Origin: Prostheceraeus crozeri
Taxonomy: Eukaryota > Platyhelminthes > Polycladida > Euryleptidae
Length of the DNA: 64,000 nt
Direction of reading: 5' to 3'
NCBI GenBank assembly: GCA_907163375.1
Contig: CAJQUW010007562.1
Location: 216,501 to 280,500 of the forward strand
Position numbers and translations under genes: made by a program. Under the pieces are notes generated by a model. It searched no databases. It was given only the letters and a program-made list of their open reading frames with translations, and had not been told where the DNA came from. Shown piece after piece: positions 11,826-23,647 of the stretch. Each line of letters begins with the position of its first letter. Position 1 is the first letter of the stretch.

Positions 11826-12135
11826 TGGGCGCCTTCATGTGAGCACCTTAGAGATTCATGTGAGCGCCCTACAGCTTCAAGTGAGCATCTTAGAGGTGCA
11901 TGTATCATGTCAGCATCTCAGAGCTTCAAGTGAGCATCCTAGACCTTCATGTGAGCATCCTACAGCTTCATGTGAGCACCTTAGAGATTCATGTGAGCGC
12001 CCTACAGCTTCAATTGAGCATCCTAGAGCTTCATGTATCATGTCAGCATCTCAGAGCTTCATGAGAGCATCCTAGACCTTCATGTGAGCGTCCTACAGCT
12101 TCATGTGAGCATCCTACAGCTTCATGTGATCACCT
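11826..12135. repeat. 21-bp minisatellite with a 133-bp higher-order period
   Basis: The units resemble TCATGTGAGCATCCTAGAGCT and are repeated about fourteen times. A larger block starting gagcacctta at 11841 recurs at 11974. The higher period equals six 21-bp units plus a 7-bp insertion (tatcatg). Because the unit is a multiple of three, it reads as a 7-residue repeat in open frames. No start context or flanking coding signal supports a gene. Confidence 0.85.
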
Positions 12136-12604
12136 CATTTGAGAAGAGACAGCACACGCTAGCTCAATATCTTTTATCATCCAAGAAGAATAAAAGGAAG
12201 CGTCAGCGATTGAAAAACTTCGTCCACCAATCAACCGTCGACATGAACTGACTTCTTTATAACAGTAGGCCTACAGTAGTGATTTGCCATTTTTGTGTGC
12301 TGCATTGTGAACAAGCTACTGTGTAGCGAACATTTGGTGGTCGTATTTCCTGTGTATTTTCATTTACTGCGGCAAAAATAAAATTGTGTGCGGAAATTTT
12401 TCTTTTGAATATTAAAGAATGCGCTTTATCATCTAGTTTGTTAGTTTCATTGATGTATTTCAGAAGGATTGAAGAGGAGGGGACAAATTCTCCGGAAAAT
12501 GGAAGAACATATCATATCCTAATAGATGCATAAAGGACAGAGACTATAGTCAGAACAATCGAGCTGCGATCACAGTCCTAGGTCTGTGGCTGCAATTCAC
12601 TCAC

Positions 12605-12763
12605 CGGAGTACACAGAAGTGTCAGCATCATGTGGAATCTCGTGAACAAACTGATTCCCACACGGCGACAGTTGTAATGATGATCCGTCGTTGTATGAGA
12701 CAAAGAGGACATCATTGGTGAATTGCACGAATTGCACAGGCGCCACGCTGATCTCTGACATCC
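12605..12763 (-). CDS. First coding exon of a C5orf34-like protein
   Basis: The minus strand has a pyrimidine-rich acceptor (CT repeat, then ttcag) just before 12763 and a consensus donor (G|GTGAGTG) after 12605. The ATG at 12761-12759 lies two bases into the exon. The peptide runs MSEISVAPVQFVQF, then FVSYNDGSSLQLSPCGNQF, and resembles, from memory, the start of vertebrate C5orf34, a conserved protein of unknown biochemical role whose N-terminus has a '..YVDGS.LQLSPCGSEF' block. An upstream 5'UTR exon is implied by the acceptor. Later exons should lie at lower coordinates; I could not recognise them between here and 1. The family call is inference from one exon. Confidence 0.6.
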
Positions 12764-13367
12764 CTGAAGAGAGAGAGAGAGAGAGAGACAAGCACTTCAA
12801 GATTTTTGTCATTTTTGAATTCGTCGCTAATACGAGAATAGTAGTAGAGCAATTTTTAGAAAATTGATTTCTTTCGAAAATTTTAAATTCTCAAAATTTG
12901 AATTTTCACGCAGCTGGAACTTTTTTCTGTATGTTCGTTACGCAATCAAAGCAAATCGGAGAGACACTTTTTGAATAAGGAGCGATGACTTGAAGTGCAG
13001 CGATGACGACAGCTTGATATCGCTTCTTATGACCTCATCGTCGGAGCAGAAAGCACTTGAGGTCAACAAAGTCATTTCTCGACAACTCATGAAGCGATGA
13101 TGACCAGGCCACATCCCTCATATTAATATGCTTGGCTTAATTATGGGAAAAGTCAGGTTAGTGCACTTCGAATGAACAATAATATACAATAGAAACTTAA
13201 TAAATACTTAATAAGTGTAGGGCTGTTGAAAGCGTTCACGCCGGTCATCGGTCGGGTAATATAAAAGAAAGAAATAATACTTAGATGGCGTACCGAACAA
13301 TAAAACATATTTACAATCTTCATACAAGACCAGAGAAGAACAAACATAGAAGGGGTTCATCAGCAAA
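12764..13367. other. Intron or upstream region, no recognisable gene
   Basis: A (GA)n tract at about 12768-12790 forms the polypyrimidine tract of the exon on the minus strand. The rest is AT-rich without features. Confidence 0.45.
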
Positions 13368-13375
13368 ATGACCAG

Positions 13376-14504
13376 CAGAGATGTAACCGGTCGCCGGTAG
13401 ACCGGCGCAGGTCGCCGGTCCGGTCTGAAAAATCAGACCGCCCAATACCGGCAGAGACGGTCACATCGGCATAATTTCATCCAGTATGATGTGAGGAAGT
13501 GTCCTTCATGTTGAATCCATCATGTCAATCAGTAAATTGTTAATTTTAGCAGCCGTTTTCAAGGCACATTTACATACGGTATGCGCTCTCCTCTAGCCGT
13601 GAAAACTTCTGTGCAGGCAATTCTGATATCTATCCGGTACGCACTTTCCCGTTCGATGCTTGATGACTTGATCACGTGCTTTCACCAGCAAGGCGCGCGA
13701 TCTTCTCAGGTAACAGTGGCTGTTTCTCGGTGCTAGGCATCTTTTGACTTAGTTAGGCCCTTCCATCTTATTTTTTCCCATTACATTGCCAATGAAATTC
13801 TAGAACTTTTAATTGTTGTGAAAATTTAATATATAAAAATGTAATCACCTATGTCTCTATGTCATCTATGTGTAGCGTATGTGGAACTGAAGGATTTTAA
13901 TCTGATAACTAAGCTTAGACTACATTTTGCCATACGTCTATGTAAAACCAAATCATGCTGAGTACCGCCACCGTCGTGTCCTTCTAAATCTCTAGCTTGT
14001 TGTCGTAAAATGTTAAAAAGGTACGTTCAATAGATGATGCTGCATAAACCTAGCTTTAGACAAAATCAAATTAAGTGTTCCTAGCCTAGGCAAGGAATTG
14101 TAACATTCTAACATGTAGCTAGGGCCTGCTAAGCATATAACAGGCAGGTCTAGCCTACTATAAAGGACCTATCTGGTACAAGATGGGCCTAAATATAGTG
14201 CATCGTAGGCCTGTACATTATATTAATGCCTACCTACAGCTATGCATCAATCTTATGCTTAGTCTACTCTATGAGCCGATAACCTAGTAGGCTCGCACAT
14301 CAGGTTTCGGCCTACAGCCTCCATAACTGACCTCACGATAGGCTTATTCGCTTGTAATCTTATGCGGTATCAAGTTATAGGCAACAATGTTAAACTCTAT
14401 ATATTCATCGAAAGATCCGGTCGCCGGTCCAATGCCGGTCGTTGGTCCACTGCCGGACGCCGGTCCGGTCCGGTCTGGAATATTCCGGACCGGTTACATC
14501 TCTG
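13376..14504. mobile_element. hAT non-autonomous element, copy 1 of a linked pair
   Basis: It starts CAGAGATGTAACCGG and ends CCGGTTACATCTCTG. Subterminal GGTCGCCGGTCCGGTC arrays lie at both ends. The left flank is atgaccag (13368-13375) and the right flank is atgggcac (14505-14512), so its own flanks do not match each other. Copy 2 has the opposite arrangement. The internal segment from about 13737 to 14037 is specific to this copy. There is no transposase. Confidence 0.85.
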
Positions 14505-14744
14505 ATGGGCACTGCAATTCATTGCAGACACAAAAGCTTTTAAACTAGAGAAAAATGATTGAGTCCTGAGAAATAACTCAGTTGTCTAGACCCTCTACAA
14601 ATTTCAGTTTTACATGCCTTAATGATTCCTCATGCGTATGATAAGAAAATCGTTAAACTCATTGAGAAAACTTTTCCATTTGGAAATCCCGCCAAAACAT
14701 TATGAATGTCAGATCGCAATACAATTCTTCTATAACATGGGCAC

Positions 14745-15724
14745 CAGAGATGTAACCGGTCGCCGGTAGACCGGCGCAGGTCGCCGGTCCGGTCTGAAAA
14801 ATCAGACCGCCCAATACCGGCAGAGACGGTCACATCGGCATAATTTCATCCGGTATGATGTGAGGAAGTGTCCTTCATGTTGAATCCATCATGTCAATCA
14901 GTAAATTGTTAATTTTGGCAGCCGTTTTCAAGGCACATTTACATACGGTATGCGCTCTCCTCTAGGCGTGAAAACTTCTGTGCAGGCAATTCTGATATCT
15001 ATCCGGTACGCACTTTCCCGTTCGATGCTTGATGACTTGATCACGTGCTTTCACCAGCAAGGCGCGCGATCTTCTCAGGTAACAGTGGCTGTTTCTCGGT
15101 GCTAGGAAGGCTACCGGCAAGGTCAACGACAAACGCTAAAACAATAGACAGCCTGTGATTGGCGATCTTGAAATTTTGTCCTACTCCTTATGAACTGATT
15201 TTCATTTAGTCACTTATGCTGCCATGCTGTGCTCGCCGAATGTGTTACCTTCGCATTTGTCGAAACTGCTGCATAAACCTAGCTCTAGACAAAATCAAAT
15301 TAAGTGTTTCTAGCCTAGGCTAGGAATTGTAACATTCTAACATGTAGCTAGGGCCTGCTAAGCATATAACAGGCAGGTCTAGCCTACTATAAAGGACCTA
15401 TCTGGAACAAGATGGGCCTATATATAAAGGCCTAAATATAGTGCATCGTAGGCCTGTACATTATATTAATGCCTACCTACAGCTATACATCAATCTTATG
15501 CTTAGTCTACTCTATGAGCCGATAACCTAGTAGGCTCGCACATCAGGTTTCAGCCTACAGCCTCCATAACTGACCTCACGATAGGCCTATTCGCTTGTAA
15601 TCTTATGCGGTATCAAGTTATGGGCAACAATGTTTAACTCCATATATTCATCGAAAGATCCGGTCGCCGGTCCAATGCCGGTCGCCGGTCCGGTCTGGAA
15701 TATTCCGGACCGGTTACATCTCTG
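14745..15724. mobile_element. hAT non-autonomous element, copy 2 of a linked pair
   Basis: It has the same termini as copy 1 and near-identical sequence over the first 360 bp and last 455 bp. A different internal segment occupies about 15107-15267. The left flank is atgggcac (14737-14744) and the right flank is atgaccag (15725-15732), the reciprocal of copy 1. The copies lie in the same orientation, separated by 224 bp of unrelated sequence. Confidence 0.85.
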
Positions 15725-15732
15725 ATGACCAG

Positions 15733-17407
15733 CTAGGTCGCGTTTCGGGTCCTTTAACATTTTGTACGCTCAAACCCTAGCTGGAGGACCCCCGCCAAGA
15801 AGGCGGACCCCACACATCACTTAACAATGATAACACTCTTAAATGAAGCCACACAAAATACAAAATTCTCTGGCTGACTGCAAACCAAATTTAAACAAAA
15901 CTAAAAAATGCTTTTTCAACAGTCTCTCCATACATTTGATTAACTTGCAGGCTTCATATCCGCGTTTCACAAAAACTTTAAACGTGCTTTTAACTTTAAC
16001 AATGGCATACGGCAGATGAGAACATATCCTAAGGTAACGAAGAACTTGAGTGGCAAAGACATTCGCACCCATATGAAGAGGAAGAAGACTGTCGGGAAAA
16101 GTGAAAACAATAACATCAAAACAAATTGCTCAACCTTATGAAAAACTGATGTATGTGAACCATCACTACAAATATTAAGCTTGGTTTAACAAATGTGTGG
16201 CAAGATGTCAACATGGTCGTGGGAAGATTTCAAATAACAGTAGATGAGACGAAGAGAGAGAGGGAGAGAGAACAATGCACACACGAGTAACAATAATGCG
16301 CCGAACGGACGAAGACAGATCAAGCTGCAGACTTCGATGCACTTCACGTCATTGTCTCTCATGCAAAAAGTACTTGTCTGATCTGCATGAAACTTTCCAT
16401 GTGGGTGGAAAATATGCTTAAGTACGTTTACCTGGAGGTTGTTGACGATTGATTCATTTTGTCAGATTTGAGACAAATTTGAAAACCTGGAGGGGAGATA
16501 ACCCATAAGTACCGCTGAAGTTTGTTATAAAGGAATTCCTCTATGAATTTCAATTGGTAACTGGCATGTAGAACGGAGCAACATGCATCCAAAGATGTTG
16601 AAAAAATAGGGTCCGCGGAAAAACACGAAAAATTTAAGTTGATCTCACAACTTTCTGCATTCCTGTTACCCGCAAGAACTATAATAACTGTGGTGCTGTA
16701 TATCAGTGTTGCTCACATATGTGGTCTTAAGCGGCTACCAGAATACAGAGAACTACACCAGGCCTTCAAAATACGTGACTTTTCAAAAAATGCCAAAAAT
16801 GGCTGTTTTCAAGTTGGGCTAGCTTTTTCTGCATGTCAGTTTTGACTCCAAATTGATACTGAAACTCAGAAACATGCTCAATTACTTGTAGAAGATTTAA
16901 TCAGCTAACCGATAGTTAAAGTGTTATAAATTGGGCAATCTTAATTTTGCACATTTTTTCAGTAGTATGATGTCAATATTATGTAAGTAGTATCGATAAG
17001 TAGCATTTACAGTACAATAGTATTTGAAAACGTTAAGTTGGTGAGCATTAAGAAATTATTCGCTTTGATAGATATTATGTATGAGACTTTGATACACGGT
17101 TATTGTAATAAAGCAACATATGACACTCGAAGTTCGAGTTTTGATGGACTATACATGCTTCATCAATCGACATTGTAATTTTGAATAGCAAAGTTTCTGC
17201 AAAATGCTCAGGATCCATCTGTCTTACTATTTTCTGAAGTAATCATTTTTAATCAGTTATCATCGAAAGATCCTTCATACAGGAAATGAATTTCTGATTA
17301 CTCCAATCAATAGGCAAACCTCAAATTGAAAACAATAGGCCTATTGATATTTCAGTATCATGACATTCGATACATTTGATTAAGAGTGGCCATTCATGTA
17401 AATATTT
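15733..17407. other. Unannotated stretch
   Basis: A 9-bp inverted repeat (ccagctagg...cctagctgg) at about 15730-15782 (its first base pairs lie in the adjacent target duplication) and a short GA-rich tract at about 16252-16272 are the only structures noted. No coding homology was seen. Confidence 0.45.
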
Positions 17408-18217
17408 ATGAATAAGATATGCCGCTGGCTAAATCAGGAATCAAAAAATCTTGAAGTCGATATTTCGGTATTCTCCTTCAGGACCAAATAACAACTGATA
17501 ACAGGAACAAGGTGAGAGATTCACACAGCCAGCTAATACAACTCAAGACGTACACAAGCTATCGATCAAAGACATCAGAATAATCAGAAACACAGAAAAT
17601 AAAATACCAACTATTTACAGAAGATAATATCCTAGCAAATTACTCATAAAAACGGAAGTAATGTTTCACCAGAACAACCATTTACCAGAGAACTGAAATT
17701 GTCACGGATATGAAGACTTTCCAATGACAATCTAGCGTGAAAGTTGCGCTCTATGTTCAGAATCTTCCACTTAAAACACTGTTCTGGAAAACTGTGATGC
17801 TCATTTGCCACATGTTGGTAGAAGGATGATGATGATGATGTAATATGCTCTTAGATTCCTGTTTTGATGGTACGCGATGTTTGTCCTATATACTTCTTCT
17901 GACATATTGAACATGAGAGTTCATACACTGCGTATTTCACATAGCAACTTTGAGGGAACTCTGCTTTTTCACAAATCACACACTCAGTGATTTATAAAAA
18001 TTCATTATAAATAGTTGGTATTTTATTTTCTGTGTTTCTGATTATTCTGATGTCTTTGATCGATAGCTTGTGTACGTCTTGAGTTGTATTAGCTGGCTGT
18101 GTGAATCTCTCACCTTGTTCCTGTTATCAGTTGTTATTCGGTCCTGAAGAAGAATACCGAAATATCGACTTCAAGATTTTTTGATTCCTGATTTAGCCAG
18201 CGGTATATCTTATTCAT
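17408..18217 (-). mobile_element. Penelope-like fragment inside 209-bp inverted repeats
   Basis: The arms 17408-17616 and 18009-18217 are near-identical inverted copies. Between them, on the minus strand, lies a GIY-YIG domain: YAVYELSCSICQKKYIGQTS, then RTIKTGI and EHI, with an in-frame stop between the last two. A (gat)n tract reads as a serine run (17827-17840). Inverted partial terminal copies are a known arrangement of Penelope-like elements. The reverse transcriptase is absent. A CTGAAGA..GAAA word lies in each arm (about 18143-18165 on plus, and inverted near 17456-17480). Confidence 0.75.
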
Positions 18218-19338
18218 CATGACATTGTAAAAATATTGATCACGAGAAGCCACTCCATTCCGCTCTGAGGTTTTTGAAGTAGTATTCTAAATTGATCACT
18301 TAATAATCACATTAATGAGGTCATATGCAACCCAAACACATGGTCTTAATGGACAAGAATGAAATGCACTCGTATGTCTTTTTATGATCAGATGTATGAA
18401 AAAGCATTACATTTTGTATTAATTTAGAAGGGTTGTGTAGAATCCCTCTAGCTGGTTTTTCATTGAAACCTATAATCCTTGGTTACTTGTGTATAGCGTT
18501 CAGTTTTAGGAAAGGCATTAAAATTGAATTTGACGAACAGGAATAATTTGCTTACATATCTATGAGTGATTTATGAATCATAGGGATCAACAACAGCAAT
18601 TGTTCATATCAAACTTAATCAATGATTGACATGGAATATTGATAATGATGCCTAAAATATTTGTACACGCTTACATCTACTCATTGTAGTCCGGGGGCTG
18701 AGGGGGATTGAGTGTGAAAAAATATGTCCCGCATTTTGACTCTTGATTCTTGTAAAGAACCCCTAGGATGATAAAAAAACTTGGGTAGACATTCCAGATC
18801 GAGGACCTTGACCCCTAAAATCAAAATATCGTCCAAGATGGCCGCCACGTCATTACTGACATAATAACAGAGCATAGAAGTCACAAAACATGGTGATAAT
18901 GGAGTCTAATCCCAGGTTAACAGGGTCAAGGGATCTATTGAGACTATGTACAAGCCAATTCAACCATCTCATGGTCAATTAAATGCAAAATGGCCGCCCC
19001 ATGAGGCCACCAAAATTCAAGAAATATTCATTTTTATGCTAGTTTGATGCTTTTGGTTACAGAAGTAACATGGCATATTGATAACGGAGTCTATTCCTAG
19101 GTTATCAGGGTCGAGCAATCTACTCATTGGGAATTCTTCACTTTTTAAATTCAATTTACGGAAGTGAATACTTGAAATACCTCGTAGCTAAATTGTAAAC
19201 GTAAAATTGCATGAAATTCAGTCAGTCGTCGTCGTCGTCGTGCAATATTTATCTATCTTACCTAAACAAGCCTGCATTTGCACATGAAAAGTCTGAACTA
19301 TTTTATTCAGGCGTGATTTAAGTGGTTCGTTATGTATA
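18218..19338. other. Stretch with a degenerate directly repeated block
   Basis: The words 'ggagtctaatcccaggttaacagggtc' (about 18900) and 'ggagtctattcctaggttatcagggtc' (about 19086) begin two related blocks about 190 bp apart. No known family was recognised. A (gtc)n tract lies at about 19224-19240. Confidence 0.45.
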
Positions 19339-20007
19339 CAGTAGAACCACTTATAACGGACTCGGTTATAACGAACTCTCGGATATAGCGAACTCTTTTC
19401 AAGGGTCCACAGAGCAAATCTTGATTTTTCCAACGTACTTGCGGATGAAAGTAGACCTACTTAAGTATCCTGAATCATCGAAACGAAGCTGACACGATTC
19501 TACAATAACTTGCTGCGTTTGATGATGGCAGCAACAGCTCTTGTCATTGGCTCGGAGGAGGACAACTTTTGAGTGTCGAATCCGTTCAATGAGCAATCGA
19601 TGGAAGTGAACTGGAATTAAGACATTGTCTGTGATGGTGTCTTCTTAACGCGTCACTGCGCTGTTTACATTGTTTTTTTAGTCATTCAGATTTTTAGATT
19701 CATGTTCAGAATATAGCATATTTTTTCTTACACAATAGAGAATTGTTAAGACACTATGCTGTTTTCTCGAGTAGGCATGATCAAACATGTAGGGCCAGGG
19801 CATACAAATAAATGTACATTACATGTGAGATGTACATTATTAGTGAGAATTGGCTGGTCATGATGGATAGGACCTTACTATTGCAATTGACAACTTAATT
19901 TGGTGCAGAAGTAGGCTTCAATACTTCTTATACAGCTTGTTCTTGCACACCTCGGATATAACGTGCCAATTTTTTAGGTCCCTTCAAGTACGTTATAAGT
20001 TCTACTG
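19339..20007. mobile_element. pogo/Tigger-type MITE
   Basis: The left end is CAGTAGAACCACTTATAACG and the right end, reversed, is CAGTAGAACTTATAACG. Both are flanked by TA (19337-19338, 20008-20009). Internal 'cggatataacg' words recur next to each end. The terminus is the classic Tigger-like CAGTAGAACCTC..ATAACG form. A short minus frame inside (19399-19596) has no clear transposase motif. Confidence 0.85.
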
Positions 20008-22005
20008 TATAACGATCTCGAATATGATGAGTGAAACGCAGATAAGAGCTTCTCAGAACCATTAATACAGAAGGGTAGCCTATATATGAGATCCTTTTTG
20101 CTGCTACCAGGAAAAAATCAAGAAAATGAAGATTAGAGATTAGAGAAGACTTTAGATTATCTATTAGGGTCTCCAAGATTAATATTATTGGTTCGTGGGT
20201 TTCCCTTGGAAAACATTCTACGTTACTGAGTCAGTCAAAAGCAATTTATCAGGGTGGCGGCCAACTTTCAAGCTTCAAATTCCCGGCTGATTCCCGGGTT
20301 ATTTTACCGAATTTCCAGCCATTTGTTCATATTGACCATATATGTCATTCCAAGTACACCGCTAATAAATTATCGGGACACTTTAAACTATTTTATCACA
20401 AAATTTGAGACATTTCTTGTGTGAATTTTGCCACGTTAAATAATGAACGATATGACTTTGCCGCACTCAGTTATGAAAACTATTGAATTCTGTGAGTGCC
20501 GGTTTTCATAAACATGCATTTCTCCTCAGTTGCCTGTAGCTAACGAACTGCTTGGGATCTGAATGATTTCATATCGACAGAAAAGCTAATTTCCTGAACT
20601 TTCGGAAGATCTAGAAAGTTGTAATTAGCCGATTTATCAGACTGAAATGCTCAAACATGTTAATTTGAAGCAACAAATGACAAGCAACAATCATGATGTC
20701 AAAATGTACGAGTAGGTACATGTTAATGCAATGGCACGATGACACCAAGTTATCAAGGAAGCTAGGAAACTGCCACGCTGCACGAAGACCGCAAACGCCA
20801 CTCGTGCGGTTCCCGGAACAGAACAGAATAGGACCGATGTTCTCCTGCATGTCGTAAGAGGCCACTGCAGCTCTGGTGTTGGCAGTTTGATGTCTTATTC
20901 TCATTGCCTTTCCTCAGTGGATACACTAAGTTGATGTTGCGGGGGATCCTGACAGCCGAATCTCAGCTGTTGGGGTATGCAACAAAGCTCTTTGAGCTTC
21001 CTCCCCTGTGGCATATCTGGCTATGCCTTTCCAAAGTCCCCTCAACGATGGCAGCCGACCAAATATCGGCAATGATAAAATGCTATCATCAAAAATCTCT
21101 GTTCTATTATATTTTCTAATCATAGATTCTTCGCATTTTGTATTATAGTAAATCTAGTCTTTTTCGCTTGTTCTACCCATGTCCTTCCGCACTGGTTGAT
21201 TCATGTAGAGAAAAGCAACAGGCTATTGTCTGCATCACACAGATTATCAAACAATAGTGACTGCAGTTTTCTGGGATACATCACATATTGCTGGTTACTT
21301 CAGACTTCCAGTAGGCCTATGATTGAATATTGAACTCATTAATAACTGTCTTGATGTTTCTGAAGTCTTAACTGTGATCTTAATATTCTAGCTTTTTTTC
21401 GTACTTTAGATTCTGTTGGCCTAACCAACTGCTGTAATTCGCGTGTATAACGCTTAAATCAAAACTTGCGATGTCTAATGTATAGGCCATAGGTTCTACC
21501 TAAGTTTTGATGTACATGAAGCTTTGTATGACTAAGCTGCTTTCTTCGGTCTTCCATTATTAGGAATATATATCGATGCTGCATGCAATCTAATTTTAAT
21601 TTCATTGCTAAAAGCATTAAAAGTAGCATGGTAGCAGTTTAAGTCGAAAAATTCGGATGACTAGATCTATTTACGTTGTAGGTCTGCGCATATTTCACCA
21701 AAAAATGGTACATTTTCATTATAAAAAATAAAATGACATCATTTTGCATCACTTTATAAAATTCGTGAAATATTATTGCCTATCATAGCCGCCGACCCGC
21801 TTCGGAGGTAAGGGTTGGGGTAGGACAATGGACGCATGGTAACCGTCTGTCAGAAAATTTGTGTCTGATGTTTCCAGCAAAGTCGGACTGGATAATCAAG
21901 GTCTCGATCCTTCATGATTCAAAGGATAGCGATGGCGGTGCAAATTGACTAAAGGCAAAAATAATATGATGTAATTAATGTAATGTAAATGATGTTAATA
22001 CGTTG
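20008..22005. other. Mostly unannotated; one isolated hAT-like end
   Basis: At 20250 a CAGGGTGGC terminus followed by 'aaattcccggctgattcccgg' (to about 20322) looks like one end of a hAT MITE; its partner end was not found. Open frames at 20611-20904 and 20926-21123 (minus) are short and unrecognised. Confidence 0.4.
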
Positions 22006-22098
22006 TAGTTAACCTTGGTCGCAGGTTCGAATCCTACCAGCCGCACATCTTTTGCATGGCAATCTAATATATCGTGTATTTAATCTCATTGTTGTTAA
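22006..22098 (+). repeat. tRNA-derived repeat, copy 1 (5' half missing)
   Basis: This 93-bp segment matches 22308-22400 almost exactly. It starts within the anticodon loop, keeps the B box GGTTCGAATCC and the T arm, and then continues through the same 50-bp tail (ending ctcattgttgttaa). Because the homology runs beyond the tRNA-like part, this is a repeat family or segmental duplication rather than a second tRNA gene. Confidence 0.75.
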
Positions 22099-22273
22099 TT
22101 GCATTCACGACATGGCTTAAGATGCTTTGGTGGACAATCGATCCCCGCTACTTGCCTTAATGTCGGCGGTCACAATTGTGACGTGTTATTTATTCATTGA
22201 TTAATTATTATTGCCTTGACAACTGATGTGTGGTGGTGAGGGTTTGATCCTGCCAATTGACAGAGTCGCGTAA

Positions 22274-22347
22274 GTGGCTCGTAGCTCAGTTGGTTAGAGC
22301 ACAGGTCTAGTTAACCTTGGTCGTAGGTTCGAATCCTACCAGCCGCA
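22274..22347 (+). tRNA. tRNA-Thr(AGT)-like sequence, probably a tRNA-derived repeat
   Basis: A cloverleaf can be drawn: D arm GCTCAGTTGGTTAGAGC, anticodon stem AGGT/ACCT around loop CTAGTTA (anticodon AGT at 22309-22311), and T arm GTAGGTTCGAATCCTAC. The acceptor GTGGCTC pairs with CAGCCGC, with one G-U and one mismatch. The A box is TAGCTCAGTTGG and the B box GGTTCGAATCC. Against it being a working gene: one extra base before the D arm, T instead of A at position 37, and a second truncated copy that shares the 3' tail. Confidence 0.5.
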
Positions 22348-22596
22348 CATCTTTTGCATGGCAATCTGATATATCGTGTATTTAATCTCATTGTTGTTAA
22401 ATGAAAAAAATTCAAAAATAAAAAATTTTGTGATCATTAGCAAGTACGAAAAATGAACCTTCTATCATTGTAAAATCATTCAGATCTGGTAAATAGTTCA
22501 CGGTTACAAGCCACTGAATAAGGGCATGATCACCTGTGCTTGTTTCAAAAAATAGCTTCAGCCAAATGTGAGATTAAATGTGCAGACATAATTAAG

Positions 22597-23647
22597 TTTT
22601 GAAATGGAAGGTTTTCAATAATGAAATTGGAAGTTTGCTCCCTCTGTTTTTATGCCTCAAAATAAAAAGTAAAAATATCTGATTTCTTCAGCGGACGTTT
22701 CGGGTCCACACCCTTTATCAACGCAAGAATGATGGAATTTACAGAAGAGATGAAAAGCGTATTTATACAAAATGAAGAGAACAACTCTATGCGGCGCAAC
22801 TAAAATGTGTCAGCCAAGCGGCAATTCATGTCGTCGATTAAGGCTCGGAGACCTAGCCTGAATCAACCTCGCTTCCCACAACGCATATTCAACACTGTCA
22901 TACGTACACTTCAAGATATCGACCGTAAAATCATCAACACTCGCACAATTACAATCGCTAAGGACATGCGCGCTCAAGGCACTCTTTACATCTCCATTAT
23001 TTATACTGCGACAATGTTCTTGATAGCGAATTTTGAAGTTTCTAGGATGATTTACCTATATAAATACAGTTACATATTTTACATTTGAATTCATAAACAA
23101 TATTCTTAATGTTACATTTGTATTTATCTGGTAAAATATTACAGTATTTACAGTTATCGTGCTTATTTACTTTTTTATTAGTGAAACAATCTTTTAGCTT
23201 TTTACTGATTCTATTTACCAATCGGATGTTCAAGTTATATTTATTAATTAATGAGTTGATTTTTCTATTCGTTTTGTCGTTGAGGTAAGGGAGAAATAAA
23301 TTAGCATCATACTTTTTATCCAAACGGGTCTTTCTACGTTTACGTTTATTTTTTATACCACGTTTTCTATATCCATTTTTCTTTAATTTTTCATTTATCT
23401 TAGTTAGAGCCTCATTTTTTAGTAAATCAGTTTTACATCTATTTTCTACCATATTCAAAGTATTAGCAATGAAATTATGTTTTATATGGCTAGGAATCCA
23501 ACTGTCCCTATTTAACAAATTGTCAGACTTTATGTCCTTGGTGTAGTATTTATAATACAACATTTTTTCTTCTATTCAAATACTTATATCAAGAAAACAG
23601 AGGGAGCAAACTTCCATTTTCATTATTGAAAACCTTCCATTTCAAAA
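22597..23647 (-). mobile_element. Penelope-like element fragment with 54-bp inverted ends
   Basis: Inverted arms at 22597-22650 and 23594-23647 differ at one or two positions. The minus frame 23042-23563 encodes a basic linker, a Cys motif (CKYCN...KCNIKN) and the start of GIY-YIG (IVYEFKCKICNCIYIGKSS). Homology continues in other frames to about 22800 (GDVKSALSAHVLSDC, then TYDSVEYALWEARLIQARSP). The reverse transcriptase is absent. A hammerhead-like motif sits at 22686-22727 on the minus strand. The Lys/Asn-rich codon use reflects the high AT content. Confidence 0.8.

Noticed and set aside
11826-12135. CRISPR-like array
   Set aside because: The units are contiguous without unique spacers, and the DNA is clearly eukaryotic.
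11839-12251. Open frames of 72-78 codons over the 21-bp minisatellite
   Set aside because: The repeat period is a multiple of three, so open frames arise automatically. No start context or flanking exon was seen.
13376-15724. Simple tandem duplication of one hAT element
   Set aside because: The two copies have different internal segments and exchanged target duplications, which a recent tandem duplication would not give.
15725-15790. Hammerhead-like structure with a 9-bp stem (ccagctagg)
   Set aside because: GAAAC is present, but no CTGANGA lies in the required order; a simple inverted repeat is enough.
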